From: Effusibacillus lacus
Lineage (GTDB): Bacteria > Bacillota > Bacilli > Tumebacillales > Effusibacillaceae
Direction of reading: 5' to 3'
Length of the DNA stretch: 62,429 bases
NCBI RefSeq assembly: GCF_002335525.1
Contig: NZ_BDUF01000053.1
Span: 14,260 to 76,688, forward strand
In this document: one piece after another, positions 15,913 to 24,469 of the stretch
Position numbering within the stretch: position 1 is the first letter of the stretch
Layout: each line of letters begins with the position of its first letter
Translations under genes and position numbers: made by a program
The notes under the pieces: model-generated
What the model was told of the DNA's origin: nothing
Database searches by the model: none
The model's input: only the letters and a program-made list of their open reading frames with translations

Positions 15913-16278
15913 CTAAATCCGTTTCTTGCTGCGAGAACCCCGTTTCTGAATTCTAGGTTGTTGTTTCAGTACTCCACCGCGCTCTGCGATTCCAGCTGTT
16001 GGCTGCTGAATCAATCTTCCGCCAGGGCCTGTCACGCCCGCGGTAGGTTGTTGAATCTGTGCGCTGCCAGGACCTGTTATTCCCGTTGTAGGTTGTTGAA
16101 TCAGTGTTCCACGTCTGCCGACAGCGGCAGGTGAAGATACAGCCGGTGCATTTATACTGGGTGATCCGGTACTATTTGAATTTCTAATATTTTCCGTTTC
16201 TCTGTTTATTATTGTTACGTTAATAATAATACTCCCTTTTCTGCCTCTCTTGACATGTACCCTATGTTTATTATCCAT
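15913..16278 (-). CDS. QQPTAG tandem-repeat protein, minus-strand copy
   Basis: 121 residues; ATG 16278 sits eight bases after AAAAGGGG. A basic N-terminus (HVKRGRKG) and a beta-like VTIINRE segment lead to repeats LIQQPTTGITG, IQQPTAGVTG, LIQQPTAGIAE and a degenerate LKQQPRIQ, then a basic tail (KRGSRSKKRI). The motif is shared with the convergent gene, but the repeats are more diverged and the DNA is not a recent copy. Function unknown. Confidence 0.72.
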   Translation of the reverse strand: MDNKHRVHVKRGRKGSIIINVTIINRETENIRNSNSTGSPSINAPAVSSPAAVGRRGTLIQQPTTGITGPGSAQIQQPTAGVTGPGGRLIQQPTAGIAERGGVLKQQPRIQKRGSRSKKRI

Positions 16279-16348
16279 CTGGTTCACCCCTTTTAATTGG
16301 TTGATATATTATATTGGCCAGCACGTCTTTTTGAAATAGTAAGATTGA

Positions 16349-16885
16349 CTAATCCTTATAAAAATGGTTCTTTGCATACCAGTTTTGTGAAGTACAATAT
16401 TCGCCGGTAACAGGTATCCCGATGTCTGCAAATCTGGATGGCAGGCCATGGCCTTGTCTGTCTATGATGGAAAAATGCAAGTGCGGCCCAGTGGCGTAGC
16501 CCGTCATACCCGAATAACCGATTATCTGTCCTCGTTCTACCCGTTGACCAACCGATACACAAAAAGAGCTTAGATGGGCGTACAGAGAATAGACACCATT
16601 CCAATGTAGAATTCGTATCCGATTTCCGTATCCATCTTCCCCGGTAATCCCAACGAAATGGACGGTTCCGGTTGCTGCTGCCACCACCGGTGAGCCATAG
16701 GGTAATTTAAAGTCCCAAGCATAAAAGTCATGTATATTGTCATGACTGGGCGGAGTATGATTGCCTTGTTCACAGCGGTATGTTTTCCCGCCGGGCCAGG
16801 GAGCTTTCATGCCTGGCGGATTGTGATATACAGGCTCACATACTATGAAGAGAGCAAAAAGGATCATAAATACTATCCATTTCAC
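16349..16885 (-). CDS. M23-family metallopeptidase, exported
   Basis: 178 residues from GTG 16885. N-terminal signal or anchor helix (WIVFMILFALFIV). The LytM-type domain has the first-metal region HDFYAWDFKLPYGSPV and the GPHLHFSI motif near residue 143, so the zinc site looks complete. Such enzymes cut peptidoglycan cross-bridges; without a cell-wall binding domain and with a sporulation-like promoter, a spore cortex or coat role is possible. Confidence 0.82.
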   Translation of the reverse strand: MKWIVFMILFALFIVCEPVYHNPPGMKAPWPGGKTYRCEQGNHTPPSHDNIHDFYAWDFKLPYGSPVVAAATGTVHFVGITGEDGYGNRIRILHWNGVYSLYAHLSSFCVSVGQRVERGQIIGYSGMTGYATGPHLHFSIIDRQGHGLPSRFADIGIPVTGEYCTSQNWYAKNHFYKD

Positions 16886-16957
16886 ATACGATCCCCCGCA
16901 TTTCTACCTGTTGTTGAAAGAAAAATGGCTCTTATATTCTGACCAGTCTCCACGTTT

Positions 16958-17045
16958 CCGGTTTTTCCCTATTATCCTACGAAAAAAAACGGGGAAGGCG
17001 CTCCGCACATGCTGATTTTACTGGACTCTAGCAACAAATTGGTCA
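16958..17045. repeat. Intergenic repeat X (shared with 27352-27440)
   Basis: TTTTTCCCTATTATCCTACG is identical to a stretch at 27366-27385, and CGCTCCGCA plus a TGATTTT..GGA.TCT.GCAA block follow in the same order in both. On the minus strand it reads GCGGAGCGC, 16-17 bases, CGTAGGATA, a promoter-like layout in front of the M23 gene here and the 27344 gene there. Confidence 0.65.
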
Positions 17046-17127
17046 ACTGTCATCTCAGAAACATCACCGTAGACAGCCCTTCCCATTGGAATTCCCTTTT
17101 CATCAAACGGATTCAAAAATAGAGGAT
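17018..17127 (-). pseudogene. Unidentified coding remnant
   Basis: About 35 codons ending at TAA 17018 read like protein (FDEKGIPMGRAVYGDVSEMT) but have no start or ribosome site, and stops lie upstream. Too short to assign. The rest of the 16886-17255 gap holds only repeat X. Confidence 0.3.
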
Positions 17128-17255
17128 TTTTAAGCCTTTAGAGTTCAGGGACGAGACTCTCTTTTTAGATTACCGGGTTTGGAAGCGCTTATTTTTCGGC
17201 TTATAGTCTTTGAGGTCAACGATATTGGATTAATAAGAGCACAGGAATCCTCTAT

Positions 17256-17600
17256 TTGAAAAATGGGTTCGATTCATCAAAAATAAATTCCCCAAAATCC
17301 GTTATCTGGTATAACACCGGAAAATTTCTCAAGTCGTTTCTTGTTATCGAGATCTTGTCCCAAAACAGCGCCAAACGGGACAAAGTTATGAAAAAGGAAT
17401 CCTATGCAAGGTTTGCCGTGCCCGAATATTGGATTGTCGATCCTGCCCACCTTACGATTGAACAGTACCTGTTGGTTCATTCGGGTGAACCTTACGAACT
17501 GGCCAATGTATTCGGAGCGGAAGATACAGTCCGGTCAGAACGGATTCCCTGCGTGTCGTTCCTAGTCAAAGAGGGATTGAAAATTGTGATGCGCAAATAA
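17256..17600 (+). pseudogene. Uma2/DUF820-family nuclease-like remnant
   Basis: From about 17320 the frame reads SFLVIEILSQNSAKRDKVMKK, YARFAVPEYWIVDP and a C-terminal GLKIVMRK, which match the second half of Uma2-type proteins (PD-(D/E)XK fold, usually ~190 residues). The N-terminal half with the first catalytic acidic residue is replaced by unrelated sequence, so this is a 5'-truncated gene. Confidence 0.7.
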
Positions 17601-17605
17601 GAAGA

Positions 17606-17640
17606 AGGCAGAGGAATCCTGTTGGTCCTCTGCCTTACTC
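17606..17640. terminator. Terminator
   Basis: GGCAGAGGA / TCCTCTGCC with a ten-base loop and TTACTCTTT tail, between the Uma2 remnant and the convergent SLH gene. Confidence 0.75.
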
Positions 17641-17644
17641 TTTA

Positions 17645-18220
17645 TCAATTAAATTGGATGGTATTCAACAAATTCGTAATCATCACAACCGCTTGCGCGC
17701 GGGAACTGGATTGGGAGGCGCCGAAAGTGCCATCGGTGAATCCTTTTACAATGCCTGCTTTCACAGCTTTCGCAACATCCTGTTTGGCCCAAGCGGAAAT
17801 GGCGGCTTTGTCGGCAAAACCTGTCAGTGTTTCCGCTTCACCGGATGATAGGCTTGGCTCCTGGCCCGTAAATTTCAGGGCTCTCATAACCAGGACGGCC
17901 ATCTCTTCCCGGGTAATCAACTGTTCCGGAGCGAATCGGCCTTCCCCGACACCTTTCACCAGGCCTGCTTTGTAAACCGCGTCTACATAGGGTGCGTACC
18001 AGGAATCTGCAGCTACATCCGTAAAATAATGATTGGCGGCTTTGCCGCGCAGACCCAATGAGTTCGCCAGCATCGCGGCAAATTGAGCCCGGGTCACGCT
18101 GCCTTCCGGATTGAACGTTCCGTTGCCGACACCGTTCACAATCAGTTTGTTGGCCATTTTTTCAATCTCTTTTTGCGCCCAGTGTCCATTTATGTCGCTG
18201 AAAGTCTTCTTGTTTTGCAC
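17645..18220 (-). CDS. SLH-domain C-terminal segment (3' piece of the broken surface protein)
   Basis: 191 codons open, containing three S-layer homology repeats: FSDINGHWAQKEIEKMA, FTDVAADSWYAPYVDAVYKAG and FADKAAISAWAKQDVAKAV, each with the following TREE/TRAQ motif. SLH triplets bind pyruvylated secondary wall polymer. There is no ribosome site at the apparent start, so it is not an independent gene. Confidence 0.75.
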   Translation of the reverse strand: MQNKKTFSDINGHWAQKEIEKMANKLIVNGVGNGTFNPEGSVTRAQFAAMLANSLGLRGKAANHYFTDVAADSWYAPYVDAVYKAGLVKGVGEGRFAPEQLITREEMAVLVMRALKFTGQEPSLSSGEAETLTGFADKAAISAWAKQDVAKAVKAGIVKGFTDGTFGASQSSSRAQAVVMITNLLNTIQFN

Positions 18221-18581
18221 AACGGTGTAAACCGAGTTTGTGTTGCTGAAAATCCGGGCATATGCTTTGCCGCCGCTGACGGTGAACTCGCCGGGAACCG
18301 GATGGAATTTGCCGTTTTCAAAAACCGCGGCACCGCTTCTTCCGAATTGAAGTCTGACGTGTTCAAAGGTATGGATCTGGCTACAAAATGATTGCCGAAA
18401 TGGTTGATCCCCATGCTGTTTCCGTTGCCGACCACGGCAAGCGTAAAGTCTACGGGTGCGGCTAACAGCTCTTGTCCCGTTTGTTTGGCGGTCTCCGCTA
18501 TCTGTTGTTTAAAGCCGCCCTGAACCGGTTTTATCTCAAATCGGATCTTCAAATCTTCAGGCGCTGCGCCCAGTTGAGCCG

Positions 18582-21311
18582 CTAAGGATGCAAAGTCAAC
18601 AGCCTGGACGGGGAACGAATAGCTGAAATCACCGGTTGAAATATCCAGGGTGGCGCCTTTTCTCCCGAGTTCGCCATAACTTCCCCGTCGATCTCTGTCG
18701 TGATCAAGCCAGCATCCTTTGGCACGGAAATCGGTAGCGAGAGCACTGCCCCTTGCGGCATTGATTGTACAGCCTCCACCAGTTGGCCGGTATTGAATTC
18801 CGCCGTTATGGCAGTCAATCCGTCTTTTGTGGTGGAAGACTTGACTGTTGATACGTTTTCAATTCTTAGGGTGGTGGTTCCGTTTGTTACGGTTGTTGTG
18901 ATTTTAGGCTCCGGGGTTGCGGGAGGCGTACTGCCCGAACCACTTCCGCCGCTACCACCGCTTCCGCCTGAACCTCCGGATAGAGTCATCTCACTTACAT
19001 TTTGCAAATAGTAGGTTCCGTATCCTACGTTTTCAGAGGTTTGTGAGTTTGTCGTGACAGTCACAGCGGCAGTTTGACTGCCGTTGGTGGCGGTAATCGT
19101 ATAGGTTCCGCCCGGTACGTCAAAGTAATAATGAACCTTGTCAGGGGCGATGCTCGCATCGTCATTCGTCTTGTCCAGAACCCTGTATTTGCCTACTGAC
19201 GTGCTTGCTTCAGCCGCCCCATAGGTTCCTGTATAGAGAACTCCGTTTGAATCACTGATTCTAACGGTAGTGCCTGCTTTGCCCGCTCCGTTAAGCGCCA
19301 CATCACCGTAGAGATGGTATCCGGCAACAGACGGAGTGGATTCGGCGGGAACTTGTTTAAACTCGATATCCCAGTTGCTGGAGCCGTCGTATCTGCTGTA
19401 AGCGACCAGGAACTTTCCGGTGTTGGAGTTGAACGCAACAGAAGAAGAATCGGTGTTGCCTTCATTACCGGATATGTTTAAATTGCTGCCGTTCAAGTTT
19501 CTGCTGGAATCCACATATTGTCCGTAAATATCAAAGTTCCAACTCCCGGTTGCCCGATCATCCGACCATGTTACCAAATAGCGCCGATTCGTACTGTCGT
19601 AAGCAACGCTTGGCCTTGTTTCCGTATAAACGGAATTAGCAACAGTGAGGTTTGATCCGACAGGGCTGCCGTCGAAGTTCAACATCCGGGCAAAAATATT
19701 ATCATCAGTGAGAGAACCAATCCACGTGATCAAAAACCGTTTGTTCACACTGTCATAAGCGATTCCAGGGTCATATTCATCATGGGTTGCGGAAGATACA
19801 ACAAAATTCGACCCGGCCATGGTTCCGTCCGCATTGACAAGTTTGCCGTAAATATCTTTTGAACTGTCCCTTGAGTCAGTCCATGTGACCAAATACTGCT
19901 GATTGAAGCTGTCGTAAGCCACGGCAGGCAGATATTGATCATAAACGGAGCTGGCAACAGTGAAGTTGCCTTCGTAAGGTGTACCGTTCGCATTGATCAG
20001 TTGCCCATAGATGCGGTTGCGGATATCGAACAAATTATCGGTTTCGCGTTCATCCTCCCAGACAACCAGGAAACGCTGATTCAGGTTGCCATAAGCAACT
20101 GCAGCTTCATCCTGATTATAGACCGCGTTTGTTACTGTGATTTCGGAACCGGATAGGGTTCCGTCCGCATTCACCATTTGTGCATGGATGTCATACTCTC
20201 CGGAGTTATTCGTTTTGGTGTATACTGTCAAAAATCTGTTGCTATCCGGCGCAAAGGCCATTTCCGGATAGTGGTTGCCGGGGGATGCGGTGCCATACGT
20301 TGCAAACGCTAAAGGAATTTCCGTATTGGAATCCACGCTGTCGATTCCGATCTCCTTGAGCGGAATCTTGAACTCATAGACTTTGTGCTGGTAGCCAATC
20401 TTGTCCGTATAAACAAAGAAGGGTTGTCCCCACCGGGTTTCGGGTACGGAGACCTTGAATTCTTTCAGACCTGAACCGGTGTTGACATAGACTTTCGCAT
20501 AGTCTTTGTCTCCGTCCATGGTGTTGTCAGGTGTAAAATCGATGGCTGCATAAAGGTTCTCAGTGTCGTTGCGCACCCATCCGTAGGTAATCCCGGAAGG
20601 ATGGCCGGAGCCGGAACGGGAAAATTCGGCAAAAAACGGTTTTTGGCCTGCAATTTCACCAAGGTTGCCGTCAATCACCAAACTGCCTGTTTCCGAGTTT
20701 AACCGGTAAGTGTAGAAGTCAGATCCAGGACCCATTTTTTTATACAAATTGCTGACGGGAAACTGAAATGGAATTTTGCTGATGGACAGACTCTCGATTC
20801 TTGCGGATACGCGCAGAACCTGCCCGTTCCCGTTTGTTGGGAGAACCAGTTCCATGCCGCCTTCGGGAACATTTGTCAAGTCGAAGTCCCGCTTTGAGAG
20901 TTTGTTTAGCAAATCGCCTTCTTGGCCATTTACCAGGATCGGGGGCTTGTCCCCCAAAAAAACCGAGTCAAGGTGGGAAGCGCCTCCCCCTTTTTTCTGA
21001 AGCCGGACGGTGACAGTATCGCCGGTGACAAGCTTGCTCAAATCCATCACTTGTTCTCTTACATACTTGTCAAAGGACAAACTGCCCACTTCCTGCCATT
21101 GGGTATCCAGCAGAATGGAAACGACAAGCTCTCCATTAGGGCTCATCCTCTCATCCGAGTTCAACTCCAATGCAGTTTTTGAATGTTCGCCGACCGTCTC
21201 ACTTTGCGGCTGTCCGGCTGCAAATGCGTTTGGCGGCGGCAATACTCCCCCCGTTAATGCGATAACCGCCGTTAACATACAGGAGAATACGCTTCTCATC
21301 TTTCCCTTCAT
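18582..21311 (-). CDS. Secreted repeat protein (5' piece of the broken SLH protein)
   Basis: About 909 residues from ATG 21311, behind AAGGGAGAAGA. Signal peptide MKGKMRSVFS...AFA; then a region with RYLVTWSDDR-like repeats (about seven blocks of ~50 residues: AYDS..QRYLVTW, DIYGQ, NADGT, GSN), which look like beta-propeller blades; a carboxypeptidase-regulatory-like segment (GDVALNGAGKAGTTVRI); a GGSGGSGGSGGSG linker at the ~19000 position; and the start of a stalk domain, ending at a frameshift. Probable cell-surface adhesin or enzyme scaffold. Confidence 0.78.
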   Translation of the reverse strand: MKGKMRSVFSCMLTAVIALTGGVLPPPNAFAAGQPQSETVGEHSKTALELNSDERMSPNGELVVSILLDTQWQEVGSLSFDKYVREQVMDLSKLVTGDTVTVRLQKKGGGASHLDSVFLGDKPPILVNGQEGDLLNKLSKRDFDLTNVPEGGMELVLPTNGNGQVLRVSARIESLSISKIPFQFPVSNLYKKMGPGSDFYTYRLNSETGSLVIDGNLGEIAGQKPFFAEFSRSGSGHPSGITYGWVRNDTENLYAAIDFTPDNTMDGDKDYAKVYVNTGSGLKEFKVSVPETRWGQPFFVYTDKIGYQHKVYEFKIPLKEIGIDSVDSNTEIPLAFATYGTASPGNHYPEMAFAPDSNRFLTVYTKTNNSGEYDIHAQMVNADGTLSGSEITVTNAVYNQDEAAVAYGNLNQRFLVVWEDERETDNLFDIRNRIYGQLINANGTPYEGNFTVASSVYDQYLPAVAYDSFNQQYLVTWTDSRDSSKDIYGKLVNADGTMAGSNFVVSSATHDEYDPGIAYDSVNKRFLITWIGSLTDDNIFARMLNFDGSPVGSNLTVANSVYTETRPSVAYDSTNRRYLVTWSDDRATGSWNFDIYGQYVDSSRNLNGSNLNISGNEGNTDSSSVAFNSNTGKFLVAYSRYDGSSNWDIEFKQVPAESTPSVAGYHLYGDVALNGAGKAGTTVRISDSNGVLYTGTYGAAEASTSVGKYRVLDKTNDDASIAPDKVHYYFDVPGGTYTITATNGSQTAAVTVTTNSQTSENVGYGTYYLQNVSEMTLSGGSGGSGGSGGSGSGSTPPATPEPKITTTVTNGTTTLRIENVSTVKSSTTKDGLTAITAEFNTGQLVEAVQSMPQGAVLSLPISVPKDAGLITTEIDGEVMANSGEKAPPWIFQPVISAIRSPSRLLTLHP

Positions 21312-21446
21312 TCTTCTCCCTTCTCGCACAAGTCAAAAGTTGCTTGCGCGGAGAGTATACTAATCAGGACTTACCGGACACTTACCGGCAACTTACGACA
21401 TTTTTTATCTCACTTACTTTTTCCAAAATACAGAAGAGGAAAACGA

Positions 21447-21482
21447 AAGGCAGGGGAGTTTCCAACTCCTCTGCCTTCTTTG
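21447..21482 (-). terminator. Terminator of the 21486 gene
   Basis: On the minus strand GGCAGAGGAGTT / AACTCCCCTGCC, then TTTCGTTTT. Confidence 0.75.
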
Positions 21483-21485
21483 CTC

Positions 21486-21746
21486 CTATTGGGGCACTCT
21501 CGGTTGAGTTCGGGCAGTAGCGACAAACTTCTGTTCATCATCAATCAATCCGCAAACGCCGCAATGCACTCGCCGGGGAGTTCCCTGGTAGGGAACATGA
21601 AACGGCTCCAGTTCGAATGCATTGGCATATTGCTTCAGGATCTGCCCGCTGTCCGGATCCAATTTCACATAAAGGGGTACCTGCTCCAGGATGGCAAACC
21701 GGCTGCGGTTGCTTCTGCAGGCTGGGCATTGGTAAGGGGTGTTCAA
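21486..21746 (-). CDS. Small zinc-ribbon protein, uncharacterised
   Basis: 86 residues from TTG 21746, eight bases after GGAGGG. Two knuckles, CPAC near residue 8 and CGVC near residue 62, could bind one zinc. No family recognised. It starts 12 bases after the M23 peptidase gene on the same strand, so the two are probably co-transcribed. Confidence 0.65.
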   Translation of the reverse strand: MNTPYQCPACRSNRSRFAILEQVPLYVKLDPDSGQILKQYANAFELEPFHVPYQGTPRRVHCGVCGLIDDEQKFVATARTQPRVPQ

Positions 21747-21758
21747 TGGGCATCCCTC

Positions 21759-22700
21759 CTACTCTTGTTGCAAGAAATGCCATGGGTCGACCGTTTCCGG
21801 CGAACCGTTTTTCAGACCGGTGGCTACTGCAAAATGCAGATGGGGACCGTAGGACTGTCCGGCAGAACCAACCCGGGCGATCATATCGCCTTTCTTAACG
21901 TTCTGTCCGGGGCGGACATTGATTCCGTTTCTGAACATGTGGCCATATATGGTCAAAAGCCCCTGCGGATGACGTATGACCACCCAATTGCCAAACCCCT
22001 GTGCAGGACCGGCAAACAGTACGACCCCTTCGGCTGCCGCGTGGATCGGGTCTCCCAGATCGGCTGCCACATCAATGCCGCTGTGAAACTCCACATCTCC
22101 GTTTAATTTGCGCCACCCGTAATCGGAAGAAACTTCTTTGGTGGCAGGCACGGGCCAGGCAAGCAGACCGGCCAATTTTTCCGGATCCAAATGGTCGAGG
22201 GCTCCTTCTTTCCTCGGGCTGCCTGTCATTCGGGAGATTCGGTCCGACAGGGTCCGGCTCCTTTCACGGAGTTCTCGTTCTTGCTGCAGCAGGCGGTTCT
22301 TTTCTTCCAGCAGTTGCTCTCGGGTCTCCGCTTGGGTTTGGTAAGCGTCGAAAGCTTCGTCTTTCCATGACCAGACGGGCAGGATGTCAGACACTGACAG
22401 CAATGGGATGTATCCAACACCGGAGGTTCGGGCAAAGACGGCTACCAGCTTGCGGGCCTGCGGCTGCTGGTGGATTTTGCTTCTTCCCGTAGCCAGGTCC
22501 TTTTCCAGATCTTTTATTTTGTGGATGGTGGCAACAAGTTCCTGATGAACTTTCCTTGCTTCCTGCTGAATTTTCTTTTCTTGGCTGATGAGAATGTCAA
22601 CCGGCTCTTTGGCGGGGATCCCGGTTCCCTTGGCCAATGCTCCGCACGGAATTGCCAGAACCAGCAATGTGCAGATGTGCCAAGCTTTGTTCCGTTGCAT
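21759..22700 (-). CDS. M23-family murein hydrolase activator with coiled coil (EnvC-like)
   Basis: 313 residues from ATG 22700. Signal peptide (AWHICTLLVLAIPCGALA), then two long coiled-coil segments (about 35-70 and 120-165), then a LytM domain from about 180 with HSGIDVAA (H...D zinc ligands), HGHMF and GPHLHFAV. All four zinc-site residues are present. The coiled coil plus LytM design is that of EnvC/YgiX-type proteins, which cut peptidoglycan or activate amidases. Confidence 0.88.
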   Translation of the reverse strand: MQRNKAWHICTLLVLAIPCGALAKGTGIPAKEPVDILISQEKKIQQEARKVHQELVATIHKIKDLEKDLATGRSKIHQQPQARKLVAVFARTSGVGYIPLLSVSDILPVWSWKDEAFDAYQTQAETREQLLEEKNRLLQQERELRERSRTLSDRISRMTGSPRKEGALDHLDPEKLAGLLAWPVPATKEVSSDYGWRKLNGDVEFHSGIDVAADLGDPIHAAAEGVVLFAGPAQGFGNWVVIRHPQGLLTIYGHMFRNGINVRPGQNVKKGDMIARVGSAGQSYGPHLHFAVATGLKNGSPETVDPWHFLQQE

Positions 22701-22881
22701 TCGAATCCTCCAAATCTTTTGTAAATCAACCCAACAAATACAAGTATGTGAAAAAAATAGGGATTTTATGAGGGGTGATACATTATACTTGCCTTGAAGG
22801 CAAGTATCGGGCCTAAAGAACAACACGGTTTGAAAGTGTTGTTTGCGAGTGCTGATAAATCCTTGAAGGGTGGGCATATCC

Positions 22882-23310
22882 ATGCTGCTACGAAAGGCGA
22901 CACGACAGGACTTGCCAAAGCTGGCTGAATTGATGAGCCAACTTTCCGGGCATTTAACAACTCCTACGGATATGGAGAACCGGCTGCGGTTTATCGATGA
23001 AAGCCCTTTCGATTTATTGTTTGTTTGTGAGGAGGATGGAGCAGTCTTGGGATTGATGAGCTTTCGGATTCGCGAGAACTTGGAGGAAGTGAGTAGGTTC
23101 GGGGAAGTTTCGGCAGTCGTAGTAGATCCCGGCGCACGCCGCAAAGGTGTCGGTCGTTTCATGATGGAGTATGCGGAACAATTGGCCAGGGAACAAGGCT
23201 GTATCGGAACCTGGCTTGTCAGCGGGTTTGGTAGGGAAGAAGAAGCTCATAAGTTCTATAAGGAGATGGGATATGAGGTTACGGGGTACCGGTTTGTGAA
23301 AAGGTTTTGA
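22882..23310 (+). CDS. GNAT-family N-acetyltransferase
   Basis: 142 residues. VVVDPGARRKGVGRFMMEYAEQLA carries the acetyl-CoA pyrophosphate loop (RRKGVG) and HKFYKEMGYEVTGYRFVK is the usual C-terminus. ATG 22882 is preferred to a GTG at 22870, whose ribosome site would be adjacent to the codon. Acceptor unknown. Single gene. Confidence 0.82.
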   Translation: MLLRKATRQDLPKLAELMSQLSGHLTTPTDMENRLRFIDESPFDLLFVCEEDGAVLGLMSFRIRENLEEVSRFGEVSAVVVDPGARRKGVGRFMMEYAEQLAREQGCIGTWLVSGFGREEEAHKFYKEMGYEVTGYRFVKRF

Positions 23311-23402
23311 GGGGTAAGGTCACCCAGTACGTCGCTCAGAAGAGCGTGCTGACACGGAAGTTCGGATTTTTGGGTTTTTCTCAAAATAGCCCTGTTAAAG
23401 TA

Positions 23403-23452
23403 TAATGTTAATTTTCGCTCCTCTCTTAATTTAACGGGAGGATAGTTAAAGG
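23403..23452. repeat. Second copy of a ~47-bp intergenic sequence
   Basis: AATGTTAATTTTCGC and AGGATAGTT at this site resemble 2427-2473 (AATGTTGATTTTCGC ... AGGATAGTT), roughly three-quarters identical with a 3-base gap. Purpose unknown; it sits beside element C. Confidence 0.4.
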
Positions 23453-23473
23453 TAAACAACCAAGGGTGTGGTT

Positions 23474-23622
23474 GGAAATAAGGTGATTTTCACCGCTATT
23501 AAGGGTTTCTCTATCGCCCACCGGGTAAAATCTCTTGAATAACGTTGATAATCACCATTATTTCGAGAACCACCTCTTAAATTTCCGGAATAACCTTGAA
23601 AATCACCGTTTATTTTTCAACT
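23474..23622. repeat. Phased dyad element C (three units)
   Basis: Units with AATAACGGTG / CACCGTTATT-like arms; their TGA anchors are at 23484, 23546 and 23597, spaced 62 and 51. The first has a T-rich centre, the last two A-rich centres. This is the pattern of the four-unit elements with unit 1 missing (expected near 23433). Unit sequence resembles element D at 50728. It accounts for most of the 23311-23698 gap. Confidence 0.75.
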
Positions 23623-23698
23623 ATGGGCCATCCCCATAACTTCTGCCTTGACTGTCCCTGTCCATTTGATCTCAAAATCAACAACAAACGATAACATC

Positions 23699-24031
23699 TC
23701 ACTCAACCGGCGGTTCCTTTGTCAGCATGGCGATGGGATAAGCCAGGGGGACGCCGGGCTTGTTTGACAAGGTGCCGTGGGCCATCACGCCGTCCAGATG
23801 GGACACGGCAAAGACGCCTCCCGGCTCCCCTTCGATAAAATATTCGCCGCCCACTTCAATCGTCTTGGGATCCATCAGATAGGAGGCGGCCAAATACCAA
23901 CGGGTGCGAAGCACCATTGCTTCTTCGTAGTCGCCTGCTTCGAACAGTTCCAGCCCCCGCTGTTTTAATCGCTCCATCTCCAATTTCAACTCTTCAGGCG
24001 ACATTTCACTTAACAGCTTATCCGGTTTCAT
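23699..24031 (-). CDS. YfhH-like protein (DUF1811)
   Basis: 110 residues from ATG 24031, nine bases after AAGGAG. LSEMSPEELKLEMERLKQRGLELFEAGDYEEAMVL is a helical start and YLMDPKTIEVGGEYFIEGEPG..F.V.HLDGV.A the conserved core of the small Bacillus YfhH family. Function unknown. It follows the HIT gene by 19 bases on the same strand. Confidence 0.75.
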   Translation of the reverse strand: MKPDKLLSEMSPEELKLEMERLKQRGLELFEAGDYEEAMVLRTRWYLAASYLMDPKTIEVGGEYFIEGEPGGVFAVSHLDGVMAHGTLSNKPGVPLAYPIAMLTKEPPVE

Positions 24032-24050
24032 CCGCCCAAGCTCCTTATCC

Positions 24051-24389
24051 TTACGCCTTCCATTCCAACTGGCGGCCGCCAATCACATGGTAATGCAGGT
24101 GGAATACGGTTTGCTGCCCGTGTTTGCCTGTATTGGCAATCAAACGGAAGCCGGTCTCATCCACTCCCATTTCTTTTGCCACCTTTTGTACCGCCAGGTG
24201 GAGGTGGCCAATCAGTTCCTTGTCTTCTTCCTTGATATCAAGCACTGATGAAATGTGTTTCTTGGGGATTGTCAACACGTGCACGGGAGCGATCGGATTA
24301 ATGTCGTGGAAAGCCAGTACATGTTCGTCCTCATACACTTTCTTGGAAGGAATTTCCCCATTCACAATCTTGCAGAAAATGCAGTCCAT
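24051..24389 (-). CDS. HIT-family (HinT-like) nucleotide hydrolase
   Basis: 112 residues. CIFCKIVNGEIPSKKVYED is the standard start, and the catalytic histidine triad HLHYHV follows TVF near residue 98. ATG 24389 sits six bases after GAGGTG. These proteins split nucleoside phosphoramidates (for example AMP-lysine) and may help clear aminoacyl-AMP. Full length for the family. Confidence 0.92.
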   Translation of the reverse strand: MDCIFCKIVNGEIPSKKVYEDEHVLAFHDINPIAPVHVLTIPKKHISSVLDIKEEDKELIGHLHLAVQKVAKEMGVDETGFRLIANTGKHGQQTVFHLHYHVIGGRQLEWKA

Positions 24390-24469
24390 CTCCATCACCT
24401 CTTATGTATAGTAGAACCTATCCACTCCCGGGGCGGAAATAGGGAACCCCGTGGCCGGGTGGAATCGGG

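Larger units (their letters stand above)
17645..21311 (-). pseudogene. Large SLH-domain surface protein interrupted by two frameshifts
   Basis: Reading across two single-base slips restores one protein of about 1,220 residues: signal peptide, central repeated domain, Gly/Ser linker, C-terminal stalk and three SLH repeats. Slip 1 lies near 18660 (GEKAPPW should read GEKGATLD; one A short in an A run). Slip 2 lies near 18335-18345, after which AAVFENGKFHPVPGEF and YARIFSNTNSVYTVV run directly into the SLH repeats. Either the gene is newly broken or the assembly has two homopolymer errors. The segment 18190-18581 is the middle piece, in its own frame. Intact, it would be a wall-anchored surface protein. 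Confidence 0.8.

Noticed and set aside
17095-17285. AATCCTCTATTT inverted pair as ends of a MITE-like element
   Set aside because: Only 12 bases match exactly, no target-site duplication is visible, and one arm lies in coding-like sequence.
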